From Acidobacteriota bacterium (GTDB lineage: Bacteria; Acidobacteriota; Blastocatellia; Pyrinomonadales; Pyrinomonadaceae): a stretch of DNA of 64,000 nt. The first letter of the stretch is position 1. Every line of letters starts with the position of its first letter. The position numbers were made by a program, and so were the translations under genes. This document shows, piece by piece, positions 25,570 through 34,096 of this stretch. The notes under the pieces are model-generated. The model did not search any database. It was not told the DNA's origin and saw nothing but the letters and a program-made list of their open reading frames with translations. The DNA is taken from positions 2,232,001 to 2,296,000 of the forward strand of contig CP065000.1 in the NCBI GenBank assembly GCA_016700075.1, read 5' to 3'.

Positions 25570-27345
25570 ATGGAAGTACAATTTCAATTCATTACCGACC
25601 CTGAAGCACTAGAAAAAGCGTGCAAAGAGATATCCGACGCCGCCGACCTCGGTTTTGACGTCGAAACGACGGAACTCGACCCGTACAAAGGCGATCTGCG
25701 TCTCGTGCAGCTCAGCGACGGACGCCGGACGAAGGTCATCGACCTATACGCTTTTCGTAAATTCGGCGGCCTTGCGACGCAGTCCGAGCTTGCCCCGCTG
25801 CGCAAACTGTTAGCCGCCGAACGCCCGACAAAGATCGCACACAACGCGAAATTTGACGCGAAATGGACGCGGCATCATCTCGGCGTCGAAACGGGCGGGC
25901 TTTACGATACGTATCTCGCGAGCGTTCTGATCGATGCCGGAACGGGCGAACGCAGGCACGGCTTAGCGGACGTCGTGCAGTTCTTTCTGCAGAAAACGCT
26001 CGACAAGACCGAGCAGGTCAGCGATTGGGGCGCCGAGGACCTGACGCAGGCTCAGGCAGAATACGCCGCACGCGACGCTGCCGTGATGCCGGAGCTGAAG
26101 GCGAAAATAGACGAACGCATCGCGGCGGACGGGCTGCAGCAAGTTCTGAAACTTGAGAACGAATGCGTGATGCCGGTCGCGGAAATGGAGCTGAACGGCT
26201 TTTTCCTCGATGCGGAACGCTGGCGCGAACAGCTCGCCGTAAAAGAGGCCGAACAGGCGGCCGCGGGAAAGGAACTGCAGTCGATGCTCGCAGCCGGCGT
26301 TGCACAGGCGTCGCTTTTCGGCACTACGGAGATAAATCTGGATTCGCAGCAGCAGGTCGCGGCGGCTCTTTCGGGCCTCGGAATTCCGATGCCTGCATCG
26401 ACCAGCCGCTGGCAGCTTCAGCCGCTCGCGGAGCAGTATCCGCAGATCGCTAAACTGCTCGAATACCGCGCCGCCGCAAAGGCCGCGGGAAGTTTCGGCG
26501 AGAACATCCTGGAATTCATCGAACCGAAAACCGGCCGCATTCATGCCGATTTTCGCCAGATCGGTGCACCGACAGGGCGTTTTTCGTGCTCAAATCCGAA
26601 CCTGCAGCAGATACCGCACGAGGACGTTTACCGCCGCTGTTTTCGCGCCGAAGAGGGAAACAAGCTGGTCGTCGCGGATTATTCGCAGATCGAGCTGCGG
26701 ATACTTGCTGAAATGTCCGCCGATGCTGCCTTCATCGCGGCATTTGAATCTGGTGCCGACCTCCACGCGGCGACGGCGGCACGCGTTTTCGGCGTCGAGC
26801 CTGACGCCGTCACGCCCGATCAGCGGTCTTTTGCCAAGCGGCTGAATTTCGGTGTGGTTTACGGCATCGGAGCACAGCGTTTTGCAAAGATGACGGGACT
26901 TTCCGACCGCGAGGCAGAGAACGCACTGCGGCGTTATTTCGCCTCGTATCCGCAAATGGACGAATGGCTAAGGGTGCGTTCGAAAGAGGTCATCTCGTCG
27001 CGGGCCGCCAGAACGATGTCCGGCCGTCTGGCGAAGATCGAACTCGATCCGGCGGACCGCGCGTCCGTCGGTGCGGCGCAGCGTTACGCACGCAATATGC
27101 CGATACAGGGAACCTCGGCGGATATTTTGAAACGTGCTCTTCGGCTGCTGCACGAACGCATTCGCGAAACGTCCGCTCGGCTGGTCAACATCGTCCACGA
27201 CGAGATCGTGGTTGAATGCGCCGCCGCCGATGCCGAAACGACACGCGACATTCTTGTTGACGCGATGACGAAAGCGGGCGAGGAATTCGTCAAAAAGGTT
27301 CCTATAAAGGTAGATGCGGCGATCGCCGACGAATGGACAAAATAG
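25570..27345 (+). CDS. DNA polymerase I with 3'-5' exonuclease, lacking the 5' nuclease domain
   Basis: At 591 residues it is much shorter than the roughly 900-residue E. coli enzyme. It begins directly with the DnaQ-like 3'-5' exonuclease (FDVETTELDP, HNAKFDAKW, YAARDAAVMP), so the proofreading acidic residues are intact. The family A polymerase domain follows: TGRFSCSNPNLQQIP, motif A DYSQIELRILAEMS, motif B RSFAKRLNFGVVYGIG and motif C NIVHDEIVVEC. The flap endonuclease domain is absent, as in the 'bifunctional 3'-5' exonuclease/DNA polymerase' subfamily, so Okazaki primer removal must use another nuclease. It is followed 4 nt later by the SRAP gene, suggesting a repair-related operon. Confidence 0.93.
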   Translation: MEVQFQFITDPEALEKACKEISDAADLGFDVETTELDPYKGDLRLVQLSDGRRTKVIDLYAFRKFGGLATQSELAPLRKLLAAERPTKIAHNAKFDAKWTRHHLGVETGGLYDTYLASVLIDAGTGERRHGLADVVQFFLQKTLDKTEQVSDWGAEDLTQAQAEYAARDAAVMPELKAKIDERIAADGLQQVLKLENECVMPVAEMELNGFFLDAERWREQLAVKEAEQAAAGKELQSMLAAGVAQASLFGTTEINLDSQQQVAAALSGLGIPMPASTSRWQLQPLAEQYPQIAKLLEYRAAAKAAGSFGENILEFIEPKTGRIHADFRQIGAPTGRFSCSNPNLQQIPHEDVYRRCFRAEEGNKLVVADYSQIELRILAEMSADAAFIAAFESGADLHAATAARVFGVEPDAVTPDQRSFAKRLNFGVVYGIGAQRFAKMTGLSDREAENALRRYFASYPQMDEWLRVRSKEVISSRAARTMSGRLAKIELDPADRASVGAAQRYARNMPIQGTSADILKRALRLLHERIRETSARLVNIVHDEIVVECAAADAETTRDILVDAMTKAGEEFVKKVPIKVDAAIADEWTK

Positions 27346-27349
27346 CGAT

Positions 27350-27960
27350 ATGTGCGGCAGATACGCGATGAACGCGGAGCAAAAGGAGCTTTACACGGCC
27401 ATCCCGTGGCTGGAGGGCGACGAGTATTTTGACATTCACGGCTATCGCACGCGGCCCGAGATATTTCCCGGAACGCCGATCCTCGCCGTCAATAATGAAC
27501 GCCGTGCCGAAGACCTATTCTGGACCATCGCAGACAAAACGTGGGAAGGAAAACCCGTGAAGGTGATCAACGCCAAGAGCGAGACGGTCAATCGCGTGCC
27601 GATGTTCAAGGATGGTTTTCGCAATGATCGCGTACTGATACCGGCAACCGGATTTTTCGAGTGGGACGCCGAAAAACGCAAGCATCTATTCACGTTTGAC
27701 GAGCCGATCTTTACTTTCGGCGGCATCGCCCGAACATGCGAGATAAAGGCGAACCGACACGCTGTACCGTCATCTTGACGACAGAGGCGAACAACGTCGT
27801 CCGTCCCATACATCCGAAAAACCGCATGCCGGTCGTCATCCACGCGTACGACCGCGAGAAATGGCTGGCGGACGACACGCCTTTTGAGGAACTGCAAAGA
27901 ATGATGAGCCCCGCCGCGGACGGCGAAACGCACGTCCAGCCCTACGAATCGCCGAGCTGA
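27350..27960 (+). pseudogene. SRAP/YedK-family abasic-site protein, frameshifted
   Basis: The frame begins MCGRYAMNAEQ, giving the Cys2 that crosslinks abasic sites in single-stranded DNA, and carries INAKSETVN and LIPATGFFEW. It shifts near 27738: frame 1 ends at 27778, while the family sequence continues as RDKGEPTRCTVILTT to HPKNRMPVVI (the active-site His) and ends at 27960. The interval is 611 nt; adding one G to make TGG CGA restores ARTWRDKGEPT and gives exactly 204 codons. So a 1-nt deletion, real or a sequencing error, is likely. Its 3' end overlaps the convergent phosphohexomutase gene by 19 nt. Confidence 0.88.
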
Positions 27961-29306
27961 GTCTTTATCTCTTCGATCGCTGTCAGCAGCGTATTTTTGA
28001 TCTCTTCCAGATGATCTTCCGTATCGGCCTCGCAGCGGACGACCAGCATTTCCTGCGTGTTCGAAGGCCGCACCAAGCCCCAACCGTGTTCGAAATCGAT
28101 ACGCGCACCGTCGATAGTGTTCACGTTATGATCGCGGCCGAAGCGCTCGGCGATCGCGTCGGAAACGCGGAATTTGATGTCGTCGCTGCATTCGACGCGT
28201 AGCTCCGGCGTCGAAAATGTTTCGGGTACATCGGCGAGCAGTTCCGACAGAGGCTTGTCCGTATTCGTCAATATTTCCAGCAGACGTGCGCCCGCATATG
28301 CCGCGTCGTCAAAGCCGTAAAAGCGGTCCGCAAAGAAAACGTGCCCCGACATCTCGCCCGCAAAAGCGGCTCCGGTTTCCTTCATTTTCGCCTTGATCAG
28401 CGAATGGCCTGCCTTCCACATGATGCCGTTGCCGCCGCGTGCGGCGATGTCGTTGTAGAGGTTTTTCGAGCATTTCACCTCGCCGATGATGGTCGCTCCC
28501 GGCATTTGTTCGAGAATGGCACGCGAATAGAGAATGAGAAGCTCGTCGCCCCAGATGATGCGCCCCTTTTCGTCAACGACGCCTATGCGGTCACCGTCGC
28601 CGTCAAATGCAATGCCAACGTCGGCTCCGGTTTCGCGGACCTTGTCGATCATCATCGTCAGATTTTCTTCGACCGTCGGGTCGGGGTGATGATTGGGGAA
28701 ATTGGCGTCGGGTTCGGTGAAAATGTCGATGACATTGATGCCCAGCCTGTTGTAGATGGGAACCGCCGTGATGCCGCCCATGCCGTTGCCCGAATCGACG
28801 ACCGCCGTGATCGGCCGCGGTCCCATCTCGACGCGCGAGATGATGTCGTCACAGTATTTTTCCATCACATCTACGCTCGAGCTGGTGCCTTCGCCTGCCG
28901 CGAATTCACCCGATTCGGCGATGACGCGGATCTCCTGTATCTGCGATCCGAACAGCGCGTCCTTGCCCAGACATATCTTGAAACCGTTGTGATCGGGCGG
29001 ATTATGCGAGCCCGTGATCATGATGCCGCCGTCAACGCCCGCCGTGAAAACCGTGTGATACAGCATCGGCGTCGAAACTCGGCCGATAAGCAGCACATCG
29101 CAGCCGGTCTTTTTCAGCGATTCCTCAAAAAGCGAGCAAAAACGCGGCGAACTTTCGCGGGCATCGTAGCCGAGAGCTATCAGCTTCGCACCGTTCTGCC
29201 GAAAAAATGTGCCGATCGCCAGCCCGACAGTCGAAACCGTCTCGTCGGTCAGCTGCTTTCCGACCACGCCGCGGATGTCGTATTCACGAAATATATTCTT
29301 GTCCAT
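27942..29306 (-). CDS. Phosphomannomutase/phosphoglucomutase (alpha-D-phosphohexomutase)
   Basis: A 454-residue cytosolic enzyme. It has the N-terminal FREYDIRG, the phosphoserine loop TGSHNPPDHNG, the magnesium loop DGDGDRIG, the sugar-specificity loop GEMSGHVFF, and the C-terminal phosphate-binding region (RPSNTQEMLVVRCEA). These define the ManB/AlgC type, which interconverts hexose 6- and 1-phosphates for GDP-mannose, UDP-glucose or lipopolysaccharide precursors. The GEMSGH loop fits an enzyme able to use both mannose and glucose phosphates. It is transcribed against the polymerase/SRAP pair. Confidence 0.93.
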   Translation of the reverse strand: MDKNIFREYDIRGVVGKQLTDETVSTVGLAIGTFFRQNGAKLIALGYDARESSPRFCSLFEESLKKTGCDVLLIGRVSTPMLYHTVFTAGVDGGIMITGSHNPPDHNGFKICLGKDALFGSQIQEIRVIAESGEFAAGEGTSSSVDVMEKYCDDIISRVEMGPRPITAVVDSGNGMGGITAVPIYNRLGINVIDIFTEPDANFPNHHPDPTVEENLTMMIDKVRETGADVGIAFDGDGDRIGVVDEKGRIIWGDELLILYSRAILEQMPGATIIGEVKCSKNLYNDIAARGGNGIMWKAGHSLIKAKMKETGAAFAGEMSGHVFFADRFYGFDDAAYAGARLLEILTNTDKPLSELLADVPETFSTPELRVECSDDIKFRVSDAIAERFGRDHNVNTIDGARIDFEHGWGLVRPSNTQEMLVVRCEADTEDHLEEIKNTLLTAIEEIKTQLGDS

Positions 29307-29654
29307 TTTTCACCTTAATTTTCGATTTTCGCCGATATGTCGCTACATCGCAATTAGCGGACGATGCGCGGGGCAAGAATTTTCTTGGAGTACTTAGTTT
29401 GCTGTTCGACTTTGCGGGAGACAGAAGGTCTGCATTCCGGGATCTTAGTGCCGCGTCGCGGTTTCCCACAAAACCGCAAAGACCAAAGCCGTAAAGAGAG
29501 GGTCGAAGCGGCGGGCGTTCACCGCTGATCCGCGGATCTTCAAGGCAGCAAACTGACGCGAAATGTCCGTTTTTGCTATACTTGGCGTTTGCACGGGGCA
29601 ACAAAACGAGGCTGTCGCGGCATCGAAACCCTTGTCACAGCGTGCTCGCTCATT
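29307..29654. other. Intergenic region upstream of the VWA genes
   Basis: These 348 bp separate divergent genes and should contain both promoters. I see no RNA gene, operator palindrome or terminator with confidence. Confidence 0.4.
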
Positions 29655-30641
29655 ATGATCAGCAAACTGATTTCACGATATCTTTTCACGTTCGCAGGCG
29701 TGGCCGCCATCGTCTCTGCCGGGCTGTTCTCGGTTGGAGCACAGACGCCGACACCGACCCCGCGTGATGACGAACCGACGAAGGTTTTCGAAGTTCGGCT
29801 TCCTGTCACCGTGACGGAAAAGAAGAGCCTGATATCAGGGCTTAACCGGTCGGACTTTATCATCCTCGAGGACGGCGTACGTCAGGAGATAACGTTCTTT
29901 TCGGACGAAAAGACGAATCCGCCGGTTTTTGTCGGCGTTCTGATGGACACGTCGCCGTCGACCGCCGCAAAGCTTCGGTTCTCTAAAGAAGCGGCAAAGA
30001 ACTTCATCTATACGGTGACGCGGCTGCGAAAGGACCGTGCGGCATTTATGACCTTTGATCACGAGGTCATTCTGCACCAGGATTTCACCGACAAACTCGA
30101 TCTGCTCGATCGTGCCGTTGACAAGGTCAACAAGACCGGTTCGCAGACGGCACTCTACGACGCGATCTGGCAATTTTCCGATGAAAAGCTGCGCAACGTG
30201 CCCGGCCGCCGCGTCATCGTCCTGATCACGGACGGCGACGACACATTCAGCCGTGCCGATATCCGCGACGCGATCGACATAGCACAGCGTACTGAAACAA
30301 CGATCTTCGGCATCTCAACAAAGGCCGGCTTTCTCGGCACCGTTCCCGGCGTTGACGCAGGGACCGGACGCGACAAAGGTGACAGGCTGTTGGCCCAGTT
30401 GTGCGAAGAGACCGGCGGTGAGGCGTTCTTTACGGGCAATATGCTCGATCTGGAACGGGCGTTCAAACGCATTTCGGACGAGCTCCGTACTCAGTATCTG
30501 ATCACTTATCAGCCGATCGACCAGAACTACGACGGCCGCACCAGAAAGATCGAGGTCCGCCTGGCCGATGCCGCGAAAGCTAAGAAATATAAGGTCAGGA
30601 CGAAGACAAGCTATCGAGCGATACGCGACGCTCTGAAATAA
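29655..30641 (+). CDS. Secreted VWFA-type protein (acidobacterial VWA family), first of a pair
   Basis: A 328-residue protein. I start it at MISKLISRYL (ATG 29655), which gives a signal peptide ending near VGAQ. After a short TPTPTPRDD linker, an N-terminal strand-rich segment (VRLPVTVTEKKSLISGL, FIILEDGVRQEITFF) precedes the VWA domain with MIDAS residues DTSPS, a conserved Thr (SQTALYDAIW) and ITDGDDT. This is the TIGR03436 pattern abundant in Acidobacteriota. The domain should bind a metal ion and a protein ligand outside the cytoplasm; the partner is unknown. The next gene is a paralogue starting 1 nt after its stop. Confidence 0.9.
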   Translation: MISKLISRYLFTFAGVAAIVSAGLFSVGAQTPTPTPRDDEPTKVFEVRLPVTVTEKKSLISGLNRSDFIILEDGVRQEITFFSDEKTNPPVFVGVLMDTSPSTAAKLRFSKEAAKNFIYTVTRLRKDRAAFMTFDHEVILHQDFTDKLDLLDRAVDKVNKTGSQTALYDAIWQFSDEKLRNVPGRRVIVLITDGDDTFSRADIRDAIDIAQRTETTIFGISTKAGFLGTVPGVDAGTGRDKGDRLLAQLCEETGGEAFFTGNMLDLERAFKRISDELRTQYLITYQPIDQNYDGRTRKIEVRLADAAKAKKYKVRTKTSYRAIRDALK

Positions 30642-30642
30642 T

Positions 30643-31704
30643 ATGCCGAAAAGGTCTTTGCAGTTCTTACTCGTTGTTTTGACCGCAGCCGCGGCGTTGG
30701 GCGGGCTTGCGTTTTACGGCGAACCGGCCGTTGCACAGACGACGCGTCCCGCGGCTTCACCGACGCCTCCGCCCGATGATGACGACGAGATCATCCGAGT
30801 CGATTCCGAGGTCGTCAATGTTCTGTTTACCGCTCAGGACCGCAATCGGCGTTTGCTGACCGATCTGCGTGCGTCGGATATTCGCCTGCTTGAGGACGGC
30901 GTGCCGCAGGAAGTGACCACTTTCAGCCGGCAGGTCGATCTGCCGCTCAGCCTGGCGATATTGATAGACGTCAGCGTTTCGCAGGAGCGTACGCTGCCCG
31001 AAGAAAAGGCGGCTGCCATCGCATTTCTGGACACCGTTATTCGGCCCAGCAAAGATGAGGTCGCCATCATCTCGTTCACCGGCGAAGCGACGCTCGAACA
31101 GGGAATGACCAACAACCTGACACGGCTTCGCCGGGCCATCGAACGCGTGCGTTTCACGCCGCCTGCGGGCTATCTTGGCGGCGGCGTAATGGGCCCTACA
31201 CCGCCGATCTCCGACCGCGGAACGATGCTGCAGGGCTCGACGGCCATTTGGGATTCGATCTGGGTAACAGCCGACGAAATTCTCGGCCCGGCACCTGAGA
31301 GCACGCGAAGAGCGATAATCCTGCTGAGCGACGGCGTCAATACCTCAGGCAAGAAAAAGCTCGATGACGCCGTAAATGCGGCACTGCGGTCCGAGGCCAT
31401 CATCTACTCGATAGGCATCGGCGACAATTATTACAGCGGTGTGGACAAGGGCTCATTGAACAAGATCAGCGAACGCACGGGCGGACGCGCGTATTTTCCC
31501 CGCGACGAAGCGCAGCTTAGGCAGGCATTTCGCCAAATTCAGGAAGAGATGCGTTCGCAATACCTCGTCGCCTACGAACCCACAAATCAGAAACGCGACG
31601 GCTCATATCGGCGTATAGAGATACAGCTGGCCAATCAGCAGCTGCAGCGTGATAAAGTTCGCCTGACGCATCGGCAGGGCTATTTTGCGAAATCAGTGAA
31701 TTAG
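30643..31704 (+). CDS. Secreted VWFA-type protein (acidobacterial VWA family), second of a pair
   Basis: A 353-residue paralogue of the preceding gene. It has a signal peptide (LLVVLTAAAALGGLAFYG), a Pro/Thr-rich linker ending in a DDDDEI acidic patch, the strand-rich segment (VNVLFTAQDRNRRLLTDL, RLLEDGVPQEVTTF), and a VWA domain with MIDAS DVSVS, GSTAIWDSIW and LLSDGVNT. The C-terminal region, QYLVAYEPTNQKRDGSYRRIE, matches the same part of the first paralogue. The 1-nt spacing implies translational coupling, so the two proteins may form a hetero-complex at the cell envelope. Confidence 0.9.
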   Translation: MPKRSLQFLLVVLTAAAALGGLAFYGEPAVAQTTRPAASPTPPPDDDDEIIRVDSEVVNVLFTAQDRNRRLLTDLRASDIRLLEDGVPQEVTTFSRQVDLPLSLAILIDVSVSQERTLPEEKAAAIAFLDTVIRPSKDEVAIISFTGEATLEQGMTNNLTRLRRAIERVRFTPPAGYLGGGVMGPTPPISDRGTMLQGSTAIWDSIWVTADEILGPAPESTRRAIILLSDGVNTSGKKKLDDAVNAALRSEAIIYSIGIGDNYYSGVDKGSLNKISERTGGRAYFPRDEAQLRQAFRQIQEEMRSQYLVAYEPTNQKRDGSYRRIEIQLANQQLQRDKVRLTHRQGYFAKSVN

Positions 31705-31752
31705 TTGCAAAATAGAAGATCGCGCGGCCTTTTTCCGGCGTAGCGTTTTGCG

Positions 31753-32169
31753 ATGAAGGACATCAGGAAAGCATTACTGATATTTTTCGGGACGCTCTTT
31801 GTCGCGCTCGGCGTATTGGGAATGTTCCTGCCGCTCGTTCCGACGACCGTCTTTCTGCTGATGGCGGCCTACTGCTACTCAAAAAGCTCGGAAAAATTTC
31901 ACAATTGGCTGCTCAGCAACCGCTGGTGCGGCTCCTATATCAAGAACTACAAGAGCGGCCGCGGCATCTCCGCACGGCAAAAGGCATCAACCATCGCCTT
32001 GCTCTGGGCGTCGATCGGGTTCAGTATGTGGTATGTCGCCGGGGCCCTGTGGTTCAACCTTCTGATGCTCGCCATCGCTGTCAGCGTCACCGTCCACCTG
32101 CTCTGGATCAAGACCTATCGGCCGGAGACGGAAACTCAACGTTCAGCCGATCTCGTCTCTGCAGAATAG
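31753..32169 (+). CDS. YbaN/DUF454-family inner-membrane protein
   Basis: A 138-residue protein with three to four hydrophobic segments. It has the DUF454 hallmarks GVLGMFLPLVPTTVFLL near the N-terminus and the conserved loop KFHNWLLSN followed by YIKNYKSGRGI. The family is widespread in bacteria and has no established function. It follows the VWA pair by 48 nt on the same strand and faces the DOPA-dioxygenase-like gene. Co-transcription with the VWA genes is possible. Confidence 0.9.
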   Translation: MKDIRKALLIFFGTLFVALGVLGMFLPLVPTTVFLLMAAYCYSKSSEKFHNWLLSNRWCGSYIKNYKSGRGISARQKASTIALLWASIGFSMWYVAGALWFNLLMLAIAVSVTVHLLWIKTYRPETETQRSADLVSAE

Positions 32170-32186
32170 GATCTTCTTTTTAGATC

Positions 32187-32957
32187 TTATCCAACGCGAA
32201 CCGCAGTCATCGAGATCGATCCGCCGTCGAATCCCGAAACGGGAAAGCTGACCTCGTCATCCTGACGACGCAAAGCCAAAATGTAGAGTAGAGGAAGGAA
32301 ATGTTCAGGCGTCGGTACCGAGAGAAGCGCGTCCGGACCCAGAGAAGCATAGTCGATAAGTGGACCATGGTCATTCGCGGCCAACGAGCGAGCTGTTTGA
32401 TCGAACCGCATGGCCCAGTCAAATGGCTCGATCTCCGGATCGCTCCACGAATACGCTCCCAGATTGTGGACAATGTTTCCGCTGCCTATGACCAGCACAT
32501 CCTCGTCGCGGAGCGGCGCCAGTTTTTTGCCAAGTTCATGATGGAAGCGGGCCGGCCGGTCGCGGTCGATAGAGAGCTGAACGACGGGGACATCAGCGTC
32601 GGGATGAATATGGCACAGCACGGACCACGTTCCGTGATCGAGCCCCCAACTGCTGCGGTCCGCAACGGCAGTGCCGTCCAAGAGATCTAAGACTCTGGCC
32701 GCAAGCTCCGGAGAGCCCGGAGCCGGATACTGCACCGCAAATAGTTCTTTCGGAAAACCGCCGAAATCATGTATCGTCCGCGGGCTCTCCATGGCGGTCA
32801 CAGCCACGCCGGGCACATACCAGTGAGCCGATATGCATAGTATCGCCCGCGGCTTTCCGACAGATCGCCCGATATCTGCCCATGCACGCGTGTATCCATT
32901 GTCGGCCAGCGCGTTCATCGGGTTTCCGTGACCGAAAAATATCGCAGGCATTCGCAT
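32187..32957 (-). CDS. Extradiol ring-cleavage dioxygenase, YgiD/DODA family
   Basis: A 256-residue cytosolic protein of the LigB superfamily. Zinc or iron ligands are visible in FFGHGNPM, ISAHWYVPG and SWGLDHGTWS, and the family core SGNIVHNLG is present. The closest named homologues are E. coli YgiD and plant 4,5-DOPA dioxygenases, which open catechol-type rings. The physiological substrate here is unknown. It is preceded on the same strand by an FMN reductase and a MarR regulator, consistent with a small set responding to aromatic or electrophilic compounds. Confidence 0.9.
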   Translation of the reverse strand: MRMPAIFFGHGNPMNALADNGYTRAWADIGRSVGKPRAILCISAHWYVPGVAVTAMESPRTIHDFGGFPKELFAVQYPAPGSPELAARVLDLLDGTAVADRSSWGLDHGTWSVLCHIHPDADVPVVQLSIDRDRPARFHHELGKKLAPLRDEDVLVIGSGNIVHNLGAYSWSDPEIEPFDWAMRFDQTARSLAANDHGPLIDYASLGPDALLSVPTPEHFLPLLYILALRRQDDEVSFPVSGFDGGSISMTAVRVG

Positions 32958-32984
32958 AACGCATTCCTCACGCAGCGACTAGTT

Positions 32985-33542
32985 TCAGCGCGACAGTTTT
33001 CTCGTCCATTCGACCAGTGCGGCGACCGCTTTTGCGATGTGGTCTCGCGTCGCCTCGTCGGTCAGGTTGCCGTCGGCGTCGAATTTGTCGCGGCTGCCGC
33101 CGATCATCACTTCGGGCTTGTTCAGCGGGAACATATTCAAAAAGACCATCGATTTTCTGAGGTCGTATTGGGCGCGTGCCGTGGCGATGTTGCCGCCTGA
33201 TGCACCCATGATGGCGGCAGGCTTTCCTTCCCACGCACTCTGGCCGTATGGACGCGAACCCCAATCAATGGCGTTTTTTAGCACGCCCGGAACGCCGTAA
33301 TTGTATTCCGGCGTTGCGATGATGACGGCGTCCGCTGATCGCACTTTTTCGCGAAGGTCCTTTACGATCTGCGGCGGATCCGATTCGAGTTCCTCATTGA
33401 ACAGCGGCATGCCGTCCAGGTCGAATATCTCCATTTCGACGCCTTCCGGCAGCAATTCCCCCGCCGCACGCAGCACTCCGCGGTTCGTCGAAGCCTTTCT
33501 CAGACTGCCTGCAACTCCAATTATCTTTATCTTATCGCTCAT
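32985..33542 (-). CDS. NADPH-dependent FMN reductase/quinone reductase family
   Basis: This 185-residue flavodoxin-like protein has the FMN phosphate loop GSLRKASTNRG at residues 12-22, the TPEYNYGVPGVLKNAIDW signature and the MGASGGNIATARAQ loop near 115-130. Such enzymes reduce FMN, quinones, chromate or azo dyes with NAD(P)H. It lies 11 nt downstream of a MarR gene and 27 nt upstream of the DODA-like gene, so MarR probably controls all three. A role in detoxifying quinones is an inference from this context. Confidence 0.92.
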   Translation of the reverse strand: MSDKIKIIGVAGSLRKASTNRGVLRAAGELLPEGVEMEIFDLDGMPLFNEELESDPPQIVKDLREKVRSADAVIIATPEYNYGVPGVLKNAIDWGSRPYGQSAWEGKPAAIMGASGGNIATARAQYDLRKSMVFLNMFPLNKPEVMIGGSRDKFDADGNLTDEATRDHIAKAVAALVEWTRKLSR

Positions 33543-33552
33543 AATTTTCTCC

Positions 33553-34026
33553 CTATTCCGAAATATTGCCCCTTATCTTGTCCAATAACTTAACCAGCTT
33601 CTTAAGATCGTTTTCGCTTAGCCCTGCCATTTGGTTTTCGATGAACTTGCGTAGCGGACTGTCCAGATCTTTGAGCAGCTGAAGACCTTCCTTTGAAATG
33701 AATGCCTTCACCACGCGGCGGTCGTCTGCCTGGCGTTCGCGGGATATTAGCCCGCGGGCCTCGAGCCGGTCGAGCATTCGCGTGATGTCAGAATCGCGTG
33801 TGATCATGCGGCTGCTGATCTCGGTGCACGTAATGCCGGCTTTCCCCGCACCGCGCAGGATCCGCAGTGCGTTGTACTGTGCCGCGGTCAGATCCTTTGC
33901 CTTGAATACCTGTGCCGAATTCGCCTTTAGCTTCTCTGCCGTGACCAACACAGCGAGATGGGCGGCCTCGGCCTCGTTGGCAAAAGGCTTGTTCTGCTTA
34001 AGCTCGTTTTGCAAAGCAACGCTCAT
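33553..34026 (-). CDS. MarR-family transcriptional regulator
   Basis: A 157-residue protein starting at MSVALQNELK. The winged helix-turn-helix covers about residues 45-120 (LTAAQYNALRIL, ITCTEISSRMITRDSDITRMLDRLEARGLI), with the wing RERQADDRRVV. No ribosome site precedes the ATG, and the predicted transcription start almost coincides with it, so translation may be leaderless. A strong palindrome in its promoter suggests autoregulation. It heads a unit with an FMN reductase and a ring-cleaving dioxygenase and probably senses phenolic or oxidising compounds. Confidence 0.9.
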   Translation of the reverse strand: MSVALQNELKQNKPFANEAEAAHLAVLVTAEKLKANSAQVFKAKDLTAAQYNALRILRGAGKAGITCTEISSRMITRDSDITRMLDRLEARGLISRERQADDRRVVKAFISKEGLQLLKDLDSPLRKFIENQMAGLSENDLKKLVKLLDKIRGNISE

Positions 34027-34030
34027 ACGT

Positions 34031-34062
34031 ATAACGATAGTCGTTATAACGATAAAGGTCAA
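34031..34062 (-). promoter_or_regulatory. marR promoter with nested palindromic operators
   Basis: ATAACGA-TAG-TCGTTAT (34031-34047) and the adjoining TCGTTATAACGA (34041-34052) are perfect palindromes sharing a half-site. On the minus strand TTGACC (34057-34062) is followed after 17 nt by TATCGT (34034-34039), so a bound MarR dimer would cover the promoter. The predicted start point is within a few nt of the gene's ATG. Confidence 0.65.
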
Positions 34063-34096
34063 GCACGAAATGATCCATATGAGTAAGGGAGTTGAT

